Source of the DNA: Climacium dendroides
Taxonomy: Eukaryota; Streptophyta; Bryopsida; Hypnales; Climaciaceae
Assembly (NCBI GenBank): GCA_950106755.1
Contig: OX467086.1
Location: 27,360,001 to 27,424,000 of the forward strand
Direction: 5' to 3'
DNA: 64,000 nucleotides
Positions 25,722-37,379 of this stretch are shown here, piece after piece. Under the pieces are notes generated by a model that searched no databases, had not been told where the DNA came from, and saw nothing but the letters and a program-made list of their open reading frames with translations. How positions within the stretch are numbered: position 1 is the stretch's first letter; every line of letters starts with the position of its first letter. The position numbers and the translations under genes are program-made.

Positions 25722-26287
25722 TCAACTTCTAAAGTCCCATTGTCCCTACAAGGGACAAAATGGATTTCGGGCAGGCTCCTATGATCTCAATTTTTATTGA
25801 ATTTTGTTGAAACTTTCTCATAAGATAGAAAAACTTAAGAGCTTTTGCGGAATATAATTTTTATTTCAGTTATGCCACAATAACTTCAAATTGGGGGAGA
25901 TCGGGCAGCAAAAAAAATCCACAAAAAATTGAAATAATTTTTTTATTATTTTTGTTCTTGTAGGTTATATTTTTTTTGTAAATGGGTAGCTTTGATTCAT
26001 TCCATTTGGATTAGAGATGTGAAAGTTATGGAGCTTCTTGTTTTGCAGACAATCATAGCGACTTCTTGAAAGAAATTTTTTTCTTTCACCTTGAATGCTA
26101 ATATCTTTCAATCTGTATGGTCAAAAATCACAAAAAATTATCACATGATCTAAGATAAGTTTAGAACAAGATCCTACAGTTAGATTCTAAACTTTAAAAA
26201 AAAAAATTATTTTGTAGGTGATTGTAGTAGAAGTGGTAGTTTTGAGTGGTTTTGGCAGAAAAATGGCCATGGGACTTTAGGGATTAA
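25722..26287 (-). mobile_element. TTAA-flanked MITE, medium form (reverse orientation)
   Basis: The right edge is GGGACTTTAGGGATTAA; the left edge reads TCAACTTCTAAAGTCCC, so one TTAA has mutated to TCAA. The stretch before the right end (TTTTGAGTGGTTTTGGCAGA) is the reverse complement of the conserved block inside the left end of 10914-11842. Non-coding, 566 bp. Confidence 0.63.
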
Positions 26288-26819
26288 ATAAAATAAAATA
26301 TGGATAATTTATAAAGTATTCTAAATAGAATGTGCATAAAAAACTAACAATTGAGTTTTAGAAAAATTTATCACCAAAAGATATGCACAAAAAAAAGCAA
26401 TGGAAAACTCTAGGAAAATAGATAATTTGACATTGACAAAAGTAATGTACCTTGAGTATATGTAGAGAGTAGAAACTTCATTATTTTTAGAAAATATCTT
26501 TATAGTCTTGTGTAATTTTAATAGAAGTCTTTCTCTCTTAATTTTGACCTTAAAATTCGCATTTTTGGATCATACTCGGGTCAAAATAATTCTAAAATCT
26601 CTCCAAATGACAAAAGTAGATATCCAATCAGGATTTTTTTAAATAATAAAATAATTGAAAAAAATTAGAAAAAATTAGTTGATTTCTACAACTATTATAT
26701 GCACATTTTTTAAATTTTATACAAAATTGACATATGATGAAAATATTATGAACAAAAAACCACTTGTTCAAGGCCAAGAAGACAAAAAAAAAGACAAGTG
26801 TTTTTTGCAATCATCCTCA

Positions 26820-27000
26820 TGTAATATCAAAATTCCATTGTTTTTGTCTTGTCTTCATTCCACTGTCTAGTTATATCCTAATTTAATTCCATCATCTAGT
26901 AATAGCTTCAATTTTAGTCATGGATTGGAAAGCCCCCCATGGTTGCAAAGTGAACACTATATATGTCAATACAAAAAATTTAAAGAACACTCTAAAGATT
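26820..27000. repeat. Dispersed repeat shared with 36040-36230
   Basis: Both loci contain AGCTTCAATTTTAGTCAT followed by CCCCCCATGGTTGCAAAGT and then CTATATATGTCAATA in the same order and orientation. Probably copies of one non-coding repeat family. Ends were not determined. Confidence 0.6.
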
Positions 27001-27010
27001 GGCTAGCCCA

Positions 27011-27226
27011 CACTATAAGAAAACTATATTTTAAGTGATATTGAATATAACAATCAATGTCTAAGTCGACAGATTTTAGGTGACGTCGAATCTAACAACC
27101 CTTGTTTTTATGTTACATTGATGTTACATTGGATGTCATTGTTGTCATAAAAACAAGAATTGTTAGATTTGATGTCACCTAAAATCCATCAACTTAAACA
27201 TCAAAAAACTCTAATTTCTTATAGTG
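27011..27226. mobile_element. CACTA-type foldback MITE with CCA target duplication
   Basis: Starts CACTATAAGAAA and ends with its inverted copy TTTCTTATAGTG; immediately outside, CCA occurs on both sides (27008-27010 and 27227-27229), the 3-bp target duplication expected of CACTA transposons. The arms pair over most of their length, for example AGGTGACGTCGAATCTAACA with TGTTAGATTTGATGTCACCT. 216 bp, non-coding, able to form a hairpin. Confidence 0.8.
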
Positions 27227-27229
27227 CCA

Positions 27230-29163
27230 ATTCCAAACTAAAGGTTGTCACTAGAATATATCGTGATTCACTACCCCATTGAAAATCACAATTGACAATA
27301 AGAACTTGGAAAGACTTTTTATGACTCCATGCCTTGATCTTTTATTACTTTGGTGGAATTTGACCAAATTCATTACATTGTTCATTCTTGAAGTCATAAG
27401 AATTTTAAATACATGCATTGAAAATAGACAATTTTCTTTTAAAATAGATACTTTAAACCTTTTAGTGATTGTATTAAGAATGGAAAATTCAATTTGGAAT
27501 GTCATTATCAACTAGGGCTCCAATGCTCTTTGTGCTACCAATGATGCTCAAATAAAACTTTTAGGGCCCCATTTTTGGCTTTGGAGGCATTGATTTTTAT
27601 ATAGATTTCAGAATCTTGAAAGTATAGTCAGAAGTACAAGTTTTGGAGATTGACATCCCTTTGTAGATGATGTTTTGCAAATGTGCCTTTATCATGGAGA
27701 TGATGTAAAATGACATCTTAGGTAGACTAAGGACCGTAATGTCTATGGCCTACAATACTATAAAGAATTTGCAAAACCCAACAACAAAATCATGAGTGCA
27801 AATCTATAAATTCTTTTTAAATTCTAATATTCTTGAAGATCACATTTTTGGCCATAAAAATGTTATTTTTTAAATTTGAATTCAATTAATGAAACTAATC
27901 TTGTTAAGTTTGCAATTTTGAAAAATTCCTAAAATTGAATATTTATGGTAGAAGATGAACCTAGACAATCTAACTAGCAAAAATGCACATTACACATTAT
28001 AATCGTGGTGTCATAGACAACATGTGATGGTTGCAACTTAACTTCTAAGCGTCATGACATTTGAAAACTAGTATTGCACTCCTTTTTGAATATTTTATGA
28101 TTGATTAAAATTCTTCAATCCTAGAAGTAAACTAGTCTTGAAGTACTCATTGTTGACAATTTCAAATTTGGCTTCTTTTGAATTATTTACACATAGATAA
28201 AGATCTAGTAACATTTTATTTTTAAAGAAACAATCATGATAGTCAACAGACAATTAGAAGATACCATATAAAAAAGCATCATTCAAGGTCAATTCATACT
28301 AATTTGAATAGATCCAAGAAATGACACATCCTTATAAACACCTATAAATGATTCTTCAAACTCTCAAAGTTGCTTACTTCCCAATTTTTTTGACATACTT
28401 GCACTAAAATTCACTTGTAGATTGCATCCCAAGTAGGAATATGCCACCAAAAAAATGTTCATTACATGAGTTGTTGTAACAAAAAACAAAATTAGACATG
28501 CCACATGAGAATGTCTCTACCAATGCACCCTTGCAATGCCTCAAAAGACAATTGCAGCCTTTTTTTTATATATTTAGTTTTTTATACTATCCACACCAAG
28601 CTCAACAACGTCAACATATATTTCTTGCAACATGAGCCTAGTCAATTGAAACATCACCTAAGATTTGTATCTATTGATATGCAAAAAATGTGGGAAAATA
28701 TCAAACCACATAGCTAGAATGTTTGTTGTTTTTAGTAAACATCTCCATAAACATACTATTTGAAGTCTCTACAAATGTGCCATGGTGATGCCACATTTGC
28801 TCTACATCAACACAACATAGGCTTAAAGTCTCAAACGAAGTGTTGTCTTACAAAATATGCCCTTGTTTTTTTTCTAACATCACCAAAAACATGAGTTTCT
28901 TATAGTATCTAGATACACAATCCTAGATAATTTCAGATAATTCTATATAATTTCACCACATTAGCTTTAGTTCAATTACATTGGTTTGTTAAATTGACAT
29001 TTTATTCATTGCAATATATACATTTGAAAAATAACAAAATACTTATGATGTTGTATAATGGGAACTAATGCCATGCAATTAATCAATTATCATAACAACA
29101 TAGATCAAAATAGAATTCATCGTATATCCTTAAATCTCATACCCTTAAAATAGGCAATCAACA
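27230..29163. other. AT-rich intergenic DNA
   Basis: Contains the second copy (27510-27770) of the dispersed repeat at 20870-21150. Short open frames have no recognisable domains. No RNA gene seen. Confidence 0.5.
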
Positions 29164-30075
29164 TCAACTCTAAAGGCCCAAGGCCATTTTTTGTCACAAA
29201 CCACTCAAAATTGCCATTTCTATTGCATTCGCTTTAGGAAAGGAAAAAATATATATATTTTTCTAGAATCTAATCATAGGATCTTGTACTTTACTTGTCT
29301 GAAATCATGTGGTAAGAATTTTATGAAGTTGGATGAATTTAATCATATATATTGGAAGATATTAGCATTCAAAGTTTATTTTTAAATTTTTTTTGAACAC
29401 TAGTTTGCAATTTCAAATGACTTTGACCACCATTTGTTCAAAAAATTGCACTATGGAATTTGAAATTAAAATTTTTATGTAGAAGAATTGATTTGAAAGT
29501 CTAGGAATTTTTTTTAAAAACACTTGATTTGCATTCTTTAAAAATTTGTTAAGTAGAAGTAGGTCCAAGATTAAAAAAATAAATAAATCATTTGTAGCTC
29601 TAAGATGGGATTGAAACACAATAATTCAAATAGCGAGATTGTTCTAGCAAGCAAAATTAACCTTGACAAAAAATATTTTTGAAAAATTGTAAAAATTGCA
29701 TTAAAAAATGAATCCTATAAATTATTTTTTCAAGAAGATGCTTAGATTGCCCAAAAAACAAGATTGTTCATAAATTTCACATCACTAATTCAAATGGAAT
29801 GTTTCAAAGCTTCACATGTAGATAAAAATATGATCTATAAGAAAAAAAAATTTAATTTCAAGTTTTATGGATTTATTTTTTTGCTAGCCAAATGAAAATT
29901 TGGTCTTTTTGCAGTATAACTTTTGCTCCTGGGGAAAATATTATATTCTCACAAAGCAAATAAGTTTTTCTATATTATAAAAAGGTTTCAAAAAATTTCA
30001 CTAAAAATTGAGTTTACAGGAACTTGTCCAAAATCCACTTTGTTTCAGCGAGGGGACTAGGCCTTTAGGGGTTAA
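29164..30075 (+). mobile_element. TTAA-flanked MITE, long form
   Basis: 912-bp copy colinear with 10914-11842: the ACCACTCAAAATTGCCATTT block lies near the left end, and a shared TCTAAGATGGGATTGAAACA block lies near 29600. It ends GGCCTTTAGGGGTTAA; the left edge reads TCAACTCTAAAGGCCC, with TTAA mutated to TCAA. Non-coding. Confidence 0.7.
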
Positions 30076-30747
30076 AATATCAATTCCAAACATTATATCT
30101 TTCATTTCCTTTTTAAAAATTTGTCTAAGATAATCAAAAGAAGAATTAGAAATATGAAATACATTTCTATATAGTAGTAAGAATATTGGTTGAAGGCTAA
30201 ATAAAACGCATTTCATTTTACAATTGGAAGTACTAACTACTTCTTTCTTATCACTTATTTTTTAAATTCAACCTTCTCACAAATGGAACAAATGCACAAT
30301 TTGAACATTCAATATTTTCATCAAACTTCACTAAACAAAGAAGACTACTATTCCATCTTGTTAAAAATTACTTTAGCTTTCCAAATGATTAGGGGATTTG
30401 CTTCTTTGGTATTTTTGGTCTAAAAGTGCAATAGATGTAAAGGAATCCAATATAAATATGGTGGACATGCAAGCCAATATCATTGTTTAATACATTGTAT
30501 TGTACTTTGAAAGGATTTGAAAGTCTCTTGAAACTATAATTTTGTAAGGTTGTCAATTGGCTTTAGAAAGACTAAATTCTAAGGGAGTTGAAAACCTAAA
30601 CTATGTGCAAAAGGTACTCACAATCATCAATATTGTATCTTTGTTATAAAATTGAACCATAAATTAATCTAGCCATGCTCAAAATTAGGTCAAGCGTTGT
30701 TGATTTCTTGTAGAATGATACCAAAAGAGAGATTTTTATGGATTGTA

Positions 30748-31693
30748 CAGTAGGGTCCCAATCAAATTGGCGTTTTCGAAATCGCAGTGAAGAAAATTTC
30801 ACTGCAGCCAACTTTGAGAGGCTCCCGAGAGCTGAAAAATTGGTATTTTACCACGGAATTTTTACCACAGCTTGATCTTTATGTTAATAACACATGGTAC
30901 AAATTTCAAGGCCAAAAGATTCACCATTTAAAAGTTATTCAAAATCTACCAACATGGATAGTTGTGGAATTTTTTTCACTTTTGCCAACTTTCACAGCCT
31001 CCCAAGGATTGGAATTTTTTTTTTTGCCATGAAATTTTTGGAACAAAAACTAATATATGATTTCATCATATGGTCCAAATTTCAGGTCCAAAAGATTAAT
31101 ACAAAAAAAGATATTCACAATCTACCAACATGTATTGTTTTGAGAAACACTTGTGGAAACCATTTCACTACTACCAACTTTGGCACCCCTCCAAGGGCTA
31201 AGAAATTGTCTATTTACCGTGAATTTTTTGTCACACAACCCTTTCTATGTTAATAACATGTATGCCAAATTTCAAGGACAAAAAAATATTACAAAAAAAG
31301 ATATTTAAAATCTACCAACATGGGCAGCTTTGAGAAACCATTTTTCTATTTCCATCTTTGACACCCTTCCAAGGGCTGATATTTTTTTTTATTTTTCATG
31401 AAATTTTTTCTATACAATAATTTCTATGTTAATAACATGTGTGACAAATTTTAAGGTAAAAAAATTTATAATAAAAAAGATATACACAATCTACCAACAT
31501 GTGTAGTTGTAGGAAACATTGGGAGAAGCCATATCACTACTACCAACTTTGACACCCTCCCAAGGGCTGAGAAATTGTCTATTTACCATGAAATTTTTGG
31601 CACAAGATATATTTTATGTTAATAACAAGTGTGCCAAAATTCAAGGTCAAAAAATTTATACAAAAAAAGGCACACACAATCTACCGATATGTG
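30748..31693 (+). repeat. Left inverted repeat of the Tc1-like element, five tandem sub-units
   Basis: Five diverged units of ~177-190 bp follow one another, each with an ACTTTGACACCCTCCCAAGG-like block (near 30811, 30988, 31178, 31362, 31546), then AAATTTTTGGCACA, GTTAATAACA and AATCTACCAACATG. The outermost unit carries the terminal sequence. The whole arm is mirrored at 33437-34382. Confidence 0.88.
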
Positions 31694-32039
31694 TAGTTGT
31701 GAGAAACAGTTTTAGAATATATTGAGAATATTGTAAGAATATGGACACTCATGCTTTTGGTCTAAAATTGTCCAAATGTCCAAATCCCCATACATAAATG
31801 CTTCTCAACAAAATCAAGGATACCCAAATCTAGATGTGTGCACTTGTCACATCTAAAAGAATGCACTTGTCACATTTAAAAGAATGCACTTGTTTAAAAT
31901 TTGAACACCATATGTGCATGAAGAAGCTTTTCCTCTCAATATGAATGCTTGCTTTCAAAATTGAGCATTATAGGAGGTAGGATGTGTGTTGAGGCAAGTA
32001 ATGGGTGATTATTTTTCCAATTAGAGGATTGAAGATTTT

Positions 32040-32345
32040 GGGGACATGAGTGCATGAAGGATGTGTTAACTGAATGGGTGAGGCTATGTGCTGTGTGGTT
32101 AACTGGAGCTATGTGATGACTGAGTATGATTGTTTGATGAGTGAGGCTATGTGAGGCTATGTAAGGGTTGCATCATGGTGACTTAGTGAATGTATGTGAT
32201 GAGTAAGTGAGGCTATGTGAGGGTTGAATTATAGTCACTGAGTGAGTGAATGAAGGTTGGATCATGGTGAGTGAGGTAATGTGGTGACTGAGGGAGGTAA
32301 TATGGAGATTGAGTGAATGAGAGTTGGATCATGGATGGTGGGTGA
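32040..32345. repeat. Degenerate tandem repeats in the transposase leader
   Basis: A run of imperfect units of the type GTGAGTGAGGCTATGTGAGG and GGGTTGGATCATGGTGA, about 60-70 bp each, lies between the left inverted repeat and the transposase start. No coding frame. It could be an expanded leader or promoter sequence. Confidence 0.6.
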
Positions 32346-32438
32346 TTACTAATTAAGGTTTGATTAAGATTTGAGTGCTCCAGACATGAGGTTAGTTAGT
32401 AATTTTTTTGGATCCAATTACCATTTTGAAAGTTGTAG

Positions 32439-33449
32439 ATGATGGCTATTTCAGTTGAAATTCGTGCTCGCATTATAGGTTTGAGTGAGTGAGGAAAGAC
32501 AGGAGTTGATATTGCAGCTATTGTTGGAGTCCCTGTTAGAACAGTTCAGAGGTTGGTGAAGAGATTTCGAGAAGATGGAACCTATAGAAGCAAATCTTGT
32601 GGTGGAAATCATGCTAAGAAGCTTAGTGATAGAGATGTTCGTATTATTAAACGTGTCTCACAAGCTAATCGTCGCTTAACGCTCTCAGAGATTACTAATA
32701 TGTATCCTACTCAAGTGTCTAGAAATACTATTCGAAGGACTTTACATAGGAGTGGCATTTATAGTCGAATTGCAGTCAAAAAACCTTTTTTGACACCTCG
32801 TCACATGTCTCAACGATTGGCTTTTGCTCAGAAGTATTGTAGGTGGAGTGTAGAAGAATGGGAGCGAGTTGTTTGGACAGATGAGTCTACTTTTGAAGTT
32901 GGAAAAAATTCTAGACAAATTCATGTTTGGAGAACTGCATATGACCGCTATGCATCAGATTGTATAGTTCCAACTTTTAAGAGTGGGAGAACTTCTTTGA
33001 TGATTTGGGGTGCATTTGCTGGAGGACAAGTTTCACAACTTGTTTTTATGCCTAAGGATCGACGCTCTGCTAAGGATTTTGTTGAAGTGGTTTACAATGG
33101 CGAGTTGCTTCATTTTATGGGTACAGTGCCATAAGGATTGCTCATGGAAGATGGCGCACCTGTCCATCGTAGCAAACTATGTGGAGAATGGAGACAATCA
33201 CACCTTTTGGAGAAGCTTGATTGGCCTGCAAACTCTCCCGATCTCAATCCAATTGAGAACCTTTGGAAGATTCTGAAAGATGCAGTGCAACATGACCCAA
33301 ATAGGCCTAGAAACTTAGATGACATGAAGACAATTATTGAAAGAGAGTGGAGGTTAATTAGTGATACAAAGCTCCTCCAATTATGTCATTCTATGCCTTC
33401 TAGGTTACAAGCAGTGATTGAGGCAAATGGAGGACATACACATTGGTAG
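32439..33449 (+). pseudogene. Tc1-type DD34E transposase, inactivated by two stops
   Basis: The frame from ATG 32439 to TAG 33447-33449 would be 336 codons, normal for Tc1 transposases. The N-terminal helix-turn-helix region (DIAAIVGVPVRTVQRL, KLSDRDVRIIKRV) is followed by the catalytic core: WTDEST (first Asp), MEDGAPVH (second Asp) and DLNPIENLW (Glu). Thirty-four residues separate the second Asp and the Glu, so DD34E. Two in-frame stops interrupt it: TGA at 32490-32492 and TAA at 33132-33134; both are explained by single C-to-T changes from Arg and Gln codons. The open stretch between the stops is intact. The last codons run into the right inverted repeat. No frameshift was found. Confidence 0.93.
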
Positions 33450-34382
33450 ATTGTGTGTGCCTTTTTTTGTATAAATTTTTTGACCTTGAATTTTGGCACA
33501 CTTGTTATTAACATAAAATATATCTTGTGCCAAAAATTTCATGGTAAATAGACAATTTCTCAGCCCTTGGGAGGGTGTCAAAGTTGGTAGTAGTGATATG
33601 GCTTCTCCCAATGTTTCCTACAACTACACATGTTGGTAGATTGTGTATATCTTTTTTATTATAAATTTTTTTACCTTAAAATTTGTCACACATGTTATTA
33701 ACATAGAAATTATTGTATAGAAAAAATTTCATGAAAAATAAAAAAAATATCAGCCCTTGGAAGGGTGTCAAAGATGGAAATAGAAAAATGGTTTCTCAAA
33801 GCTGCCCATGTTGGTAGATTTTAAATATCTTTTTTTGTAATATTTTTTTGTCCTTGAAATTTGGCATACATGTTATTAACATAGAAAGGGTTGTGTGACA
33901 AAAAATTCACGGTAAATAGACAATTTCTTAGCCCTTGGAGGGGTGCCAAAGTTGGTAGTAGTGAAATGGTTTCCACAAGTGTTTCTCAAAACAATACATG
34001 TTGGTAGATTGTGAATATCTTTTTTTGTATTAATCTTTTGGACCTGAAATTTGGACCATATGATAAAATCATATATTAGTTTTTGTTCCAAAAATTTCAT
34101 GGCAAAAAAAAAAAATTCCAATCCTTGGGAGGCTATGAAAGTTGGCAAAAGTGAAAAAAATTCCACAACTATCCATGTTGGTAGATTTTGAATAACTTTT
34201 AAATGGTGAATCTTTTGGCCTTGAAATTTGTACCATGTGTTATTAACATAAAGATCAAGCTGTGGTAAAAATTCCGTGGTAAAATACCAATTTTTCAGCT
34301 CTCGGGAGCCTCTCAAAGTTGGCTGCAGTGAAATTTTCTTCACTACGATTTCGAAAACGCCAATTTGATTGGGACCCTACTG
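33437..34382 (-). repeat. Right inverted repeat of the Tc1-like element
   Basis: Reverse complement of 30748-31693 with very few differences, carrying the same five sub-units in mirror order. The inner edge is near GGTAGATTGTGTGTGCC at 33445. High arm-to-arm identity suggests recent insertion or gene conversion between arms. Confidence 0.88.
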
Positions 34383-34384
34383 TA

Positions 34385-36279
34385 CATTATATAGGGTGAT
34401 TGCAAGAAAGACTAGCCATTTAATAGTATTTTGTCCAAAACTAAATTTCAACGTTGAGTACTATGAATACTAGAAGAAAAAACTTTGACAACAATTTTGG
34501 GCCATCGATCATATATTAGATTTGTTATATTATCAACAAGTGTCCTATGTGAGTATTAGACAATCTTAGTTCTATCCATTATTACTATGTCCCAAATCTT
34601 TACAAAAAAAAAGGATGTGTTGAGTTTCAATAAATATTCCATAGTAGAAAAAAATTAAAAATTATAGTTTTTGAGGTTTTGTTGGAGATCAAATTTCACC
34701 AAAAGAATGAACTCAAAACCATGATCAATATATAAAAGTGTGAACTACAAAACCCTATTTGTACAAACATGGAGGGCATATAATAATGTATTTTTTAAAT
34801 GCCCCTAATACAAAACATGCCCACCTAATGTAGAAATAAAGTAAAGAAATTTTAGTTCAAGATCCTTAATTTTGGACACTCAATAGTACTTAAAATCTTT
34901 TAACTTAAAAGTATGACAAATTAGTTAAATTGACTTTTAAATAGAAAATAATTTTTTAAAATTTCTAAATAACAAGATATATGATTATAATAAGAAACAT
35001 CCATCTCCAATAAAAAAAATTTAAGTTCATTGAGTTCATCCTTCAAGAGTTATAGCAAATGACAAATCTATCACAATATGTGTTATAGAAAAAAGGATTG
35101 GTATTTTTTTCCAATCACCTTGTAAGCCACTTTTGGAAGTGAAAGGCTATAATGTCAAACAGCAAGGCTAAATATATAGAACAGCTTCTGAATGGGCAAG
35201 AATCATCTATTTCTCTGGAAAATTACAATTGCACAATTGAGCTTTGAAATTCCAAGATATTAGATATAATAAAAGTAATGGATAGAGCAATATGATAAAA
35301 AAATATTTGGTAATTTATCAAGTTATCAATTTTTTGATTTTTTTACATAGAAATAGAAAGGGCTCATGTCTAAGGTCTTCATGAGATGTCAACCCTAAAT
35401 TCTCACATTGTTGAAACCCCAAAAATTTTAGAAAGCTAAAATTAGTGCCCTTTCTTCACCAAAATAATATTGCCACATTCAACAATTGAAATGGGATCTA
35501 TTGCAATGATAATTCATAGCAAGAAATTTGTAGAAATCAATGGAAATCAATGAAATCTAATTCCTCTAAAATTGCACACCCTAAACAACCTACACTTGAC
35601 ATAAATTTGACATAGGATTCTAGTTCCATAAACTCATTGAATTGTGAAAATGGGAGAAAAAATTTCAAATCCTAATAGCTATTTACAAATCCCAAAACAC
35701 TGTCCTTGTCAAACTTCAAATCCTAATTACTATTGAAAATTCCAAAAAAATTTCTTCATCAAACTTCAAATCCATTTTGCCAATGTAAGCAAATACTAAT
35801 CTTCACCAACTTATTAACTTCACTTCTCTATCTAGGTCTCTATCCCTATCTTTGAGCATCTTCATCTCAATGCTTCCAACATTTAATCTCACACAACTCT
35901 AAACATTTGTGATAGCATCCAAAATGTGCCAAATATAATACATATCAAGAATCTTTAATTGATTGTTAAGATCATAAATATAATTTTTTGTATTTTACAA
36001 ATGGAGATTTCTTTTTAGTCAATTAACTTTGAAATTTTATTATTTTTGTCTTTGTTTCATTTCACTACTTTTGTTCTAGCTTCATTCTACCATTTTTGTA
36101 TGGATTCATTCCATCATTCTTTTCTTAGCTTCAATTTTAGTCATAATTTAAAGACCCCCCATGGTTGCAAAGTTAACCCTATATATGTCAATATAGAAAT
36201 CCCAAAGGTCACTTCAAAAATCAACTAAACTAGTTCTGCCATCACTTGAATTACATTTCATTTCTTCTATTAAGACAGG
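34385..36279. other. AT-rich intergenic DNA
   Basis: No gene recognised. Contains the 36040-36230 copy of the dispersed repeat noted at 26820-27000. Otherwise anonymous AT-rich sequence. Confidence 0.5.
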
Positions 36280-37023
36280 TGGTTTGTTTTGTTTGTTTGT
36301 TTTGTTTGTCACGTTGAGATCTCCGGGATCGTGCGTCCCCCGGTCGCATGCTTGGTGTTGTCGAAAAGCCCTTGGCGAGGTGCACCGGCTTGGTTCCGTA
36401 GCATTTTTGAATTATTTTTGGTTTTAGAAAATTAGAAAATTATTTTTTTCTTATATTTTGGTAGCAATCTTGGTACCGTTGGAAAGCCCTTGGCAAGGAA
36501 GGGTGCACGGGTTTTGTTTCATGGTGTTCCAACTCACGGTGTGAAAATTATGCATTTTTGAGTTGTTTTCTATTCTAAAAAATTAGAAAATTAGTATTAC
36601 TTATATTTTGGTCACAATCTTGATACCATCAGAAAGTGCTCGGTGAGGAGGGGTGCACGGGCTTGGTTTCGTGGCATTCCAAATCATGGTGAGAAAGTTA
36701 TGGATTTTTGAATTGTTTTTGGTTCTAAAAAATTAGAAAATTAGTTTTACTTTTGTTTTGACTAAGGTAAAGGTACATGGTACTTTTTTATATTTTGGAC
36801 ACAATCTTGGTATTGTCGGAAAGCCCTCGGCTAGGAGGGGTGTATAGGCTTCGAACTAACAATGTGGAAGTTGTAGATTATTTTATTATTTTTGGATTTT
36901 TTCATCAATTCTTTGTTATATCTTATTTTTTGGTTTGAGGCTTATGCTTTAATCATCTTTTGTTTTTCCTATTATTTTGTCATCAAATTTGGTATAGGGT
37001 ATAAAGAAATAATAAAATAAAAA

Positions 37024-37135
37024 GATATGGTTTATAAAAAGATATGGTTTATAAAAAGATATGGTTTATAAAAAGATATGGTTTATAAAAAGATATGGTT
37101 TATAAAAAGATATGGTTTATAAAAAGATATAGTAA
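37024..37135. repeat. 17-bp tandem repeat
   Basis: GATATGGTTTATAAAAA repeats without change at 37024, 37041, 37058, 37075, 37092 and 37109, followed by a diverged copy at 37126. It sits in the Helitron leader, about 250 bp before the first coding block. Confidence 0.93.
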
Positions 37136-37379
37136 AGAAACCTTGCCATCTAGACATTTTATTTTTTTGTATTTGGGCTTTACTTTAATCATCTTTATTT
37201 TATCTATTATATTAACATTGGTATATTATATAAAGAGATATAAAAAATATATCTATTGTGTAATATTAACCTTGGTAGTATATGAAGAGATATATAGTAA
37301 AAAAAGAGATAGTATATACCTCGTTGTTTAGACACTTTAACTTTATTATTTTTATTTGTTTTGTTTTTGTACTTTCCAC

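Larger units (their letters stand above)
30748..34382 (+). mobile_element. Tc1-like DNA transposon with ~946-bp terminal inverted repeats
   Basis: Begins CAGTAGGGTCCCAATCAAAT and ends ATTTGATTGGGACCCTACTG, with TA directly outside both ends (30746-30747 and 34383-34384), the IS630/Tc1/mariner target duplication. The inverted repeats run about 946 bp (30748-31693 and 33437-34382) and are nearly identical. Between them lie a degenerate tandem-repeat stretch and one transposase gene (32439-33449) broken by two stop codons. The element is therefore complete in structure but not autonomous as written. Tc1-type DD34E elements are uncommon in plants compared with DD39D mariners. Confidence 0.95.

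Noticed and set aside
30748..34382. LTR retrotransposon interpretation of the paired ~946-bp repeats
   Set aside because: The repeats are inverted, not direct, are flanked by TA, and enclose a DD34E transposase.
37024..37135. CRISPR-like array (17-bp units)
   Set aside because: Units are directly adjacent with no spacers, and the genome is eukaryotic.
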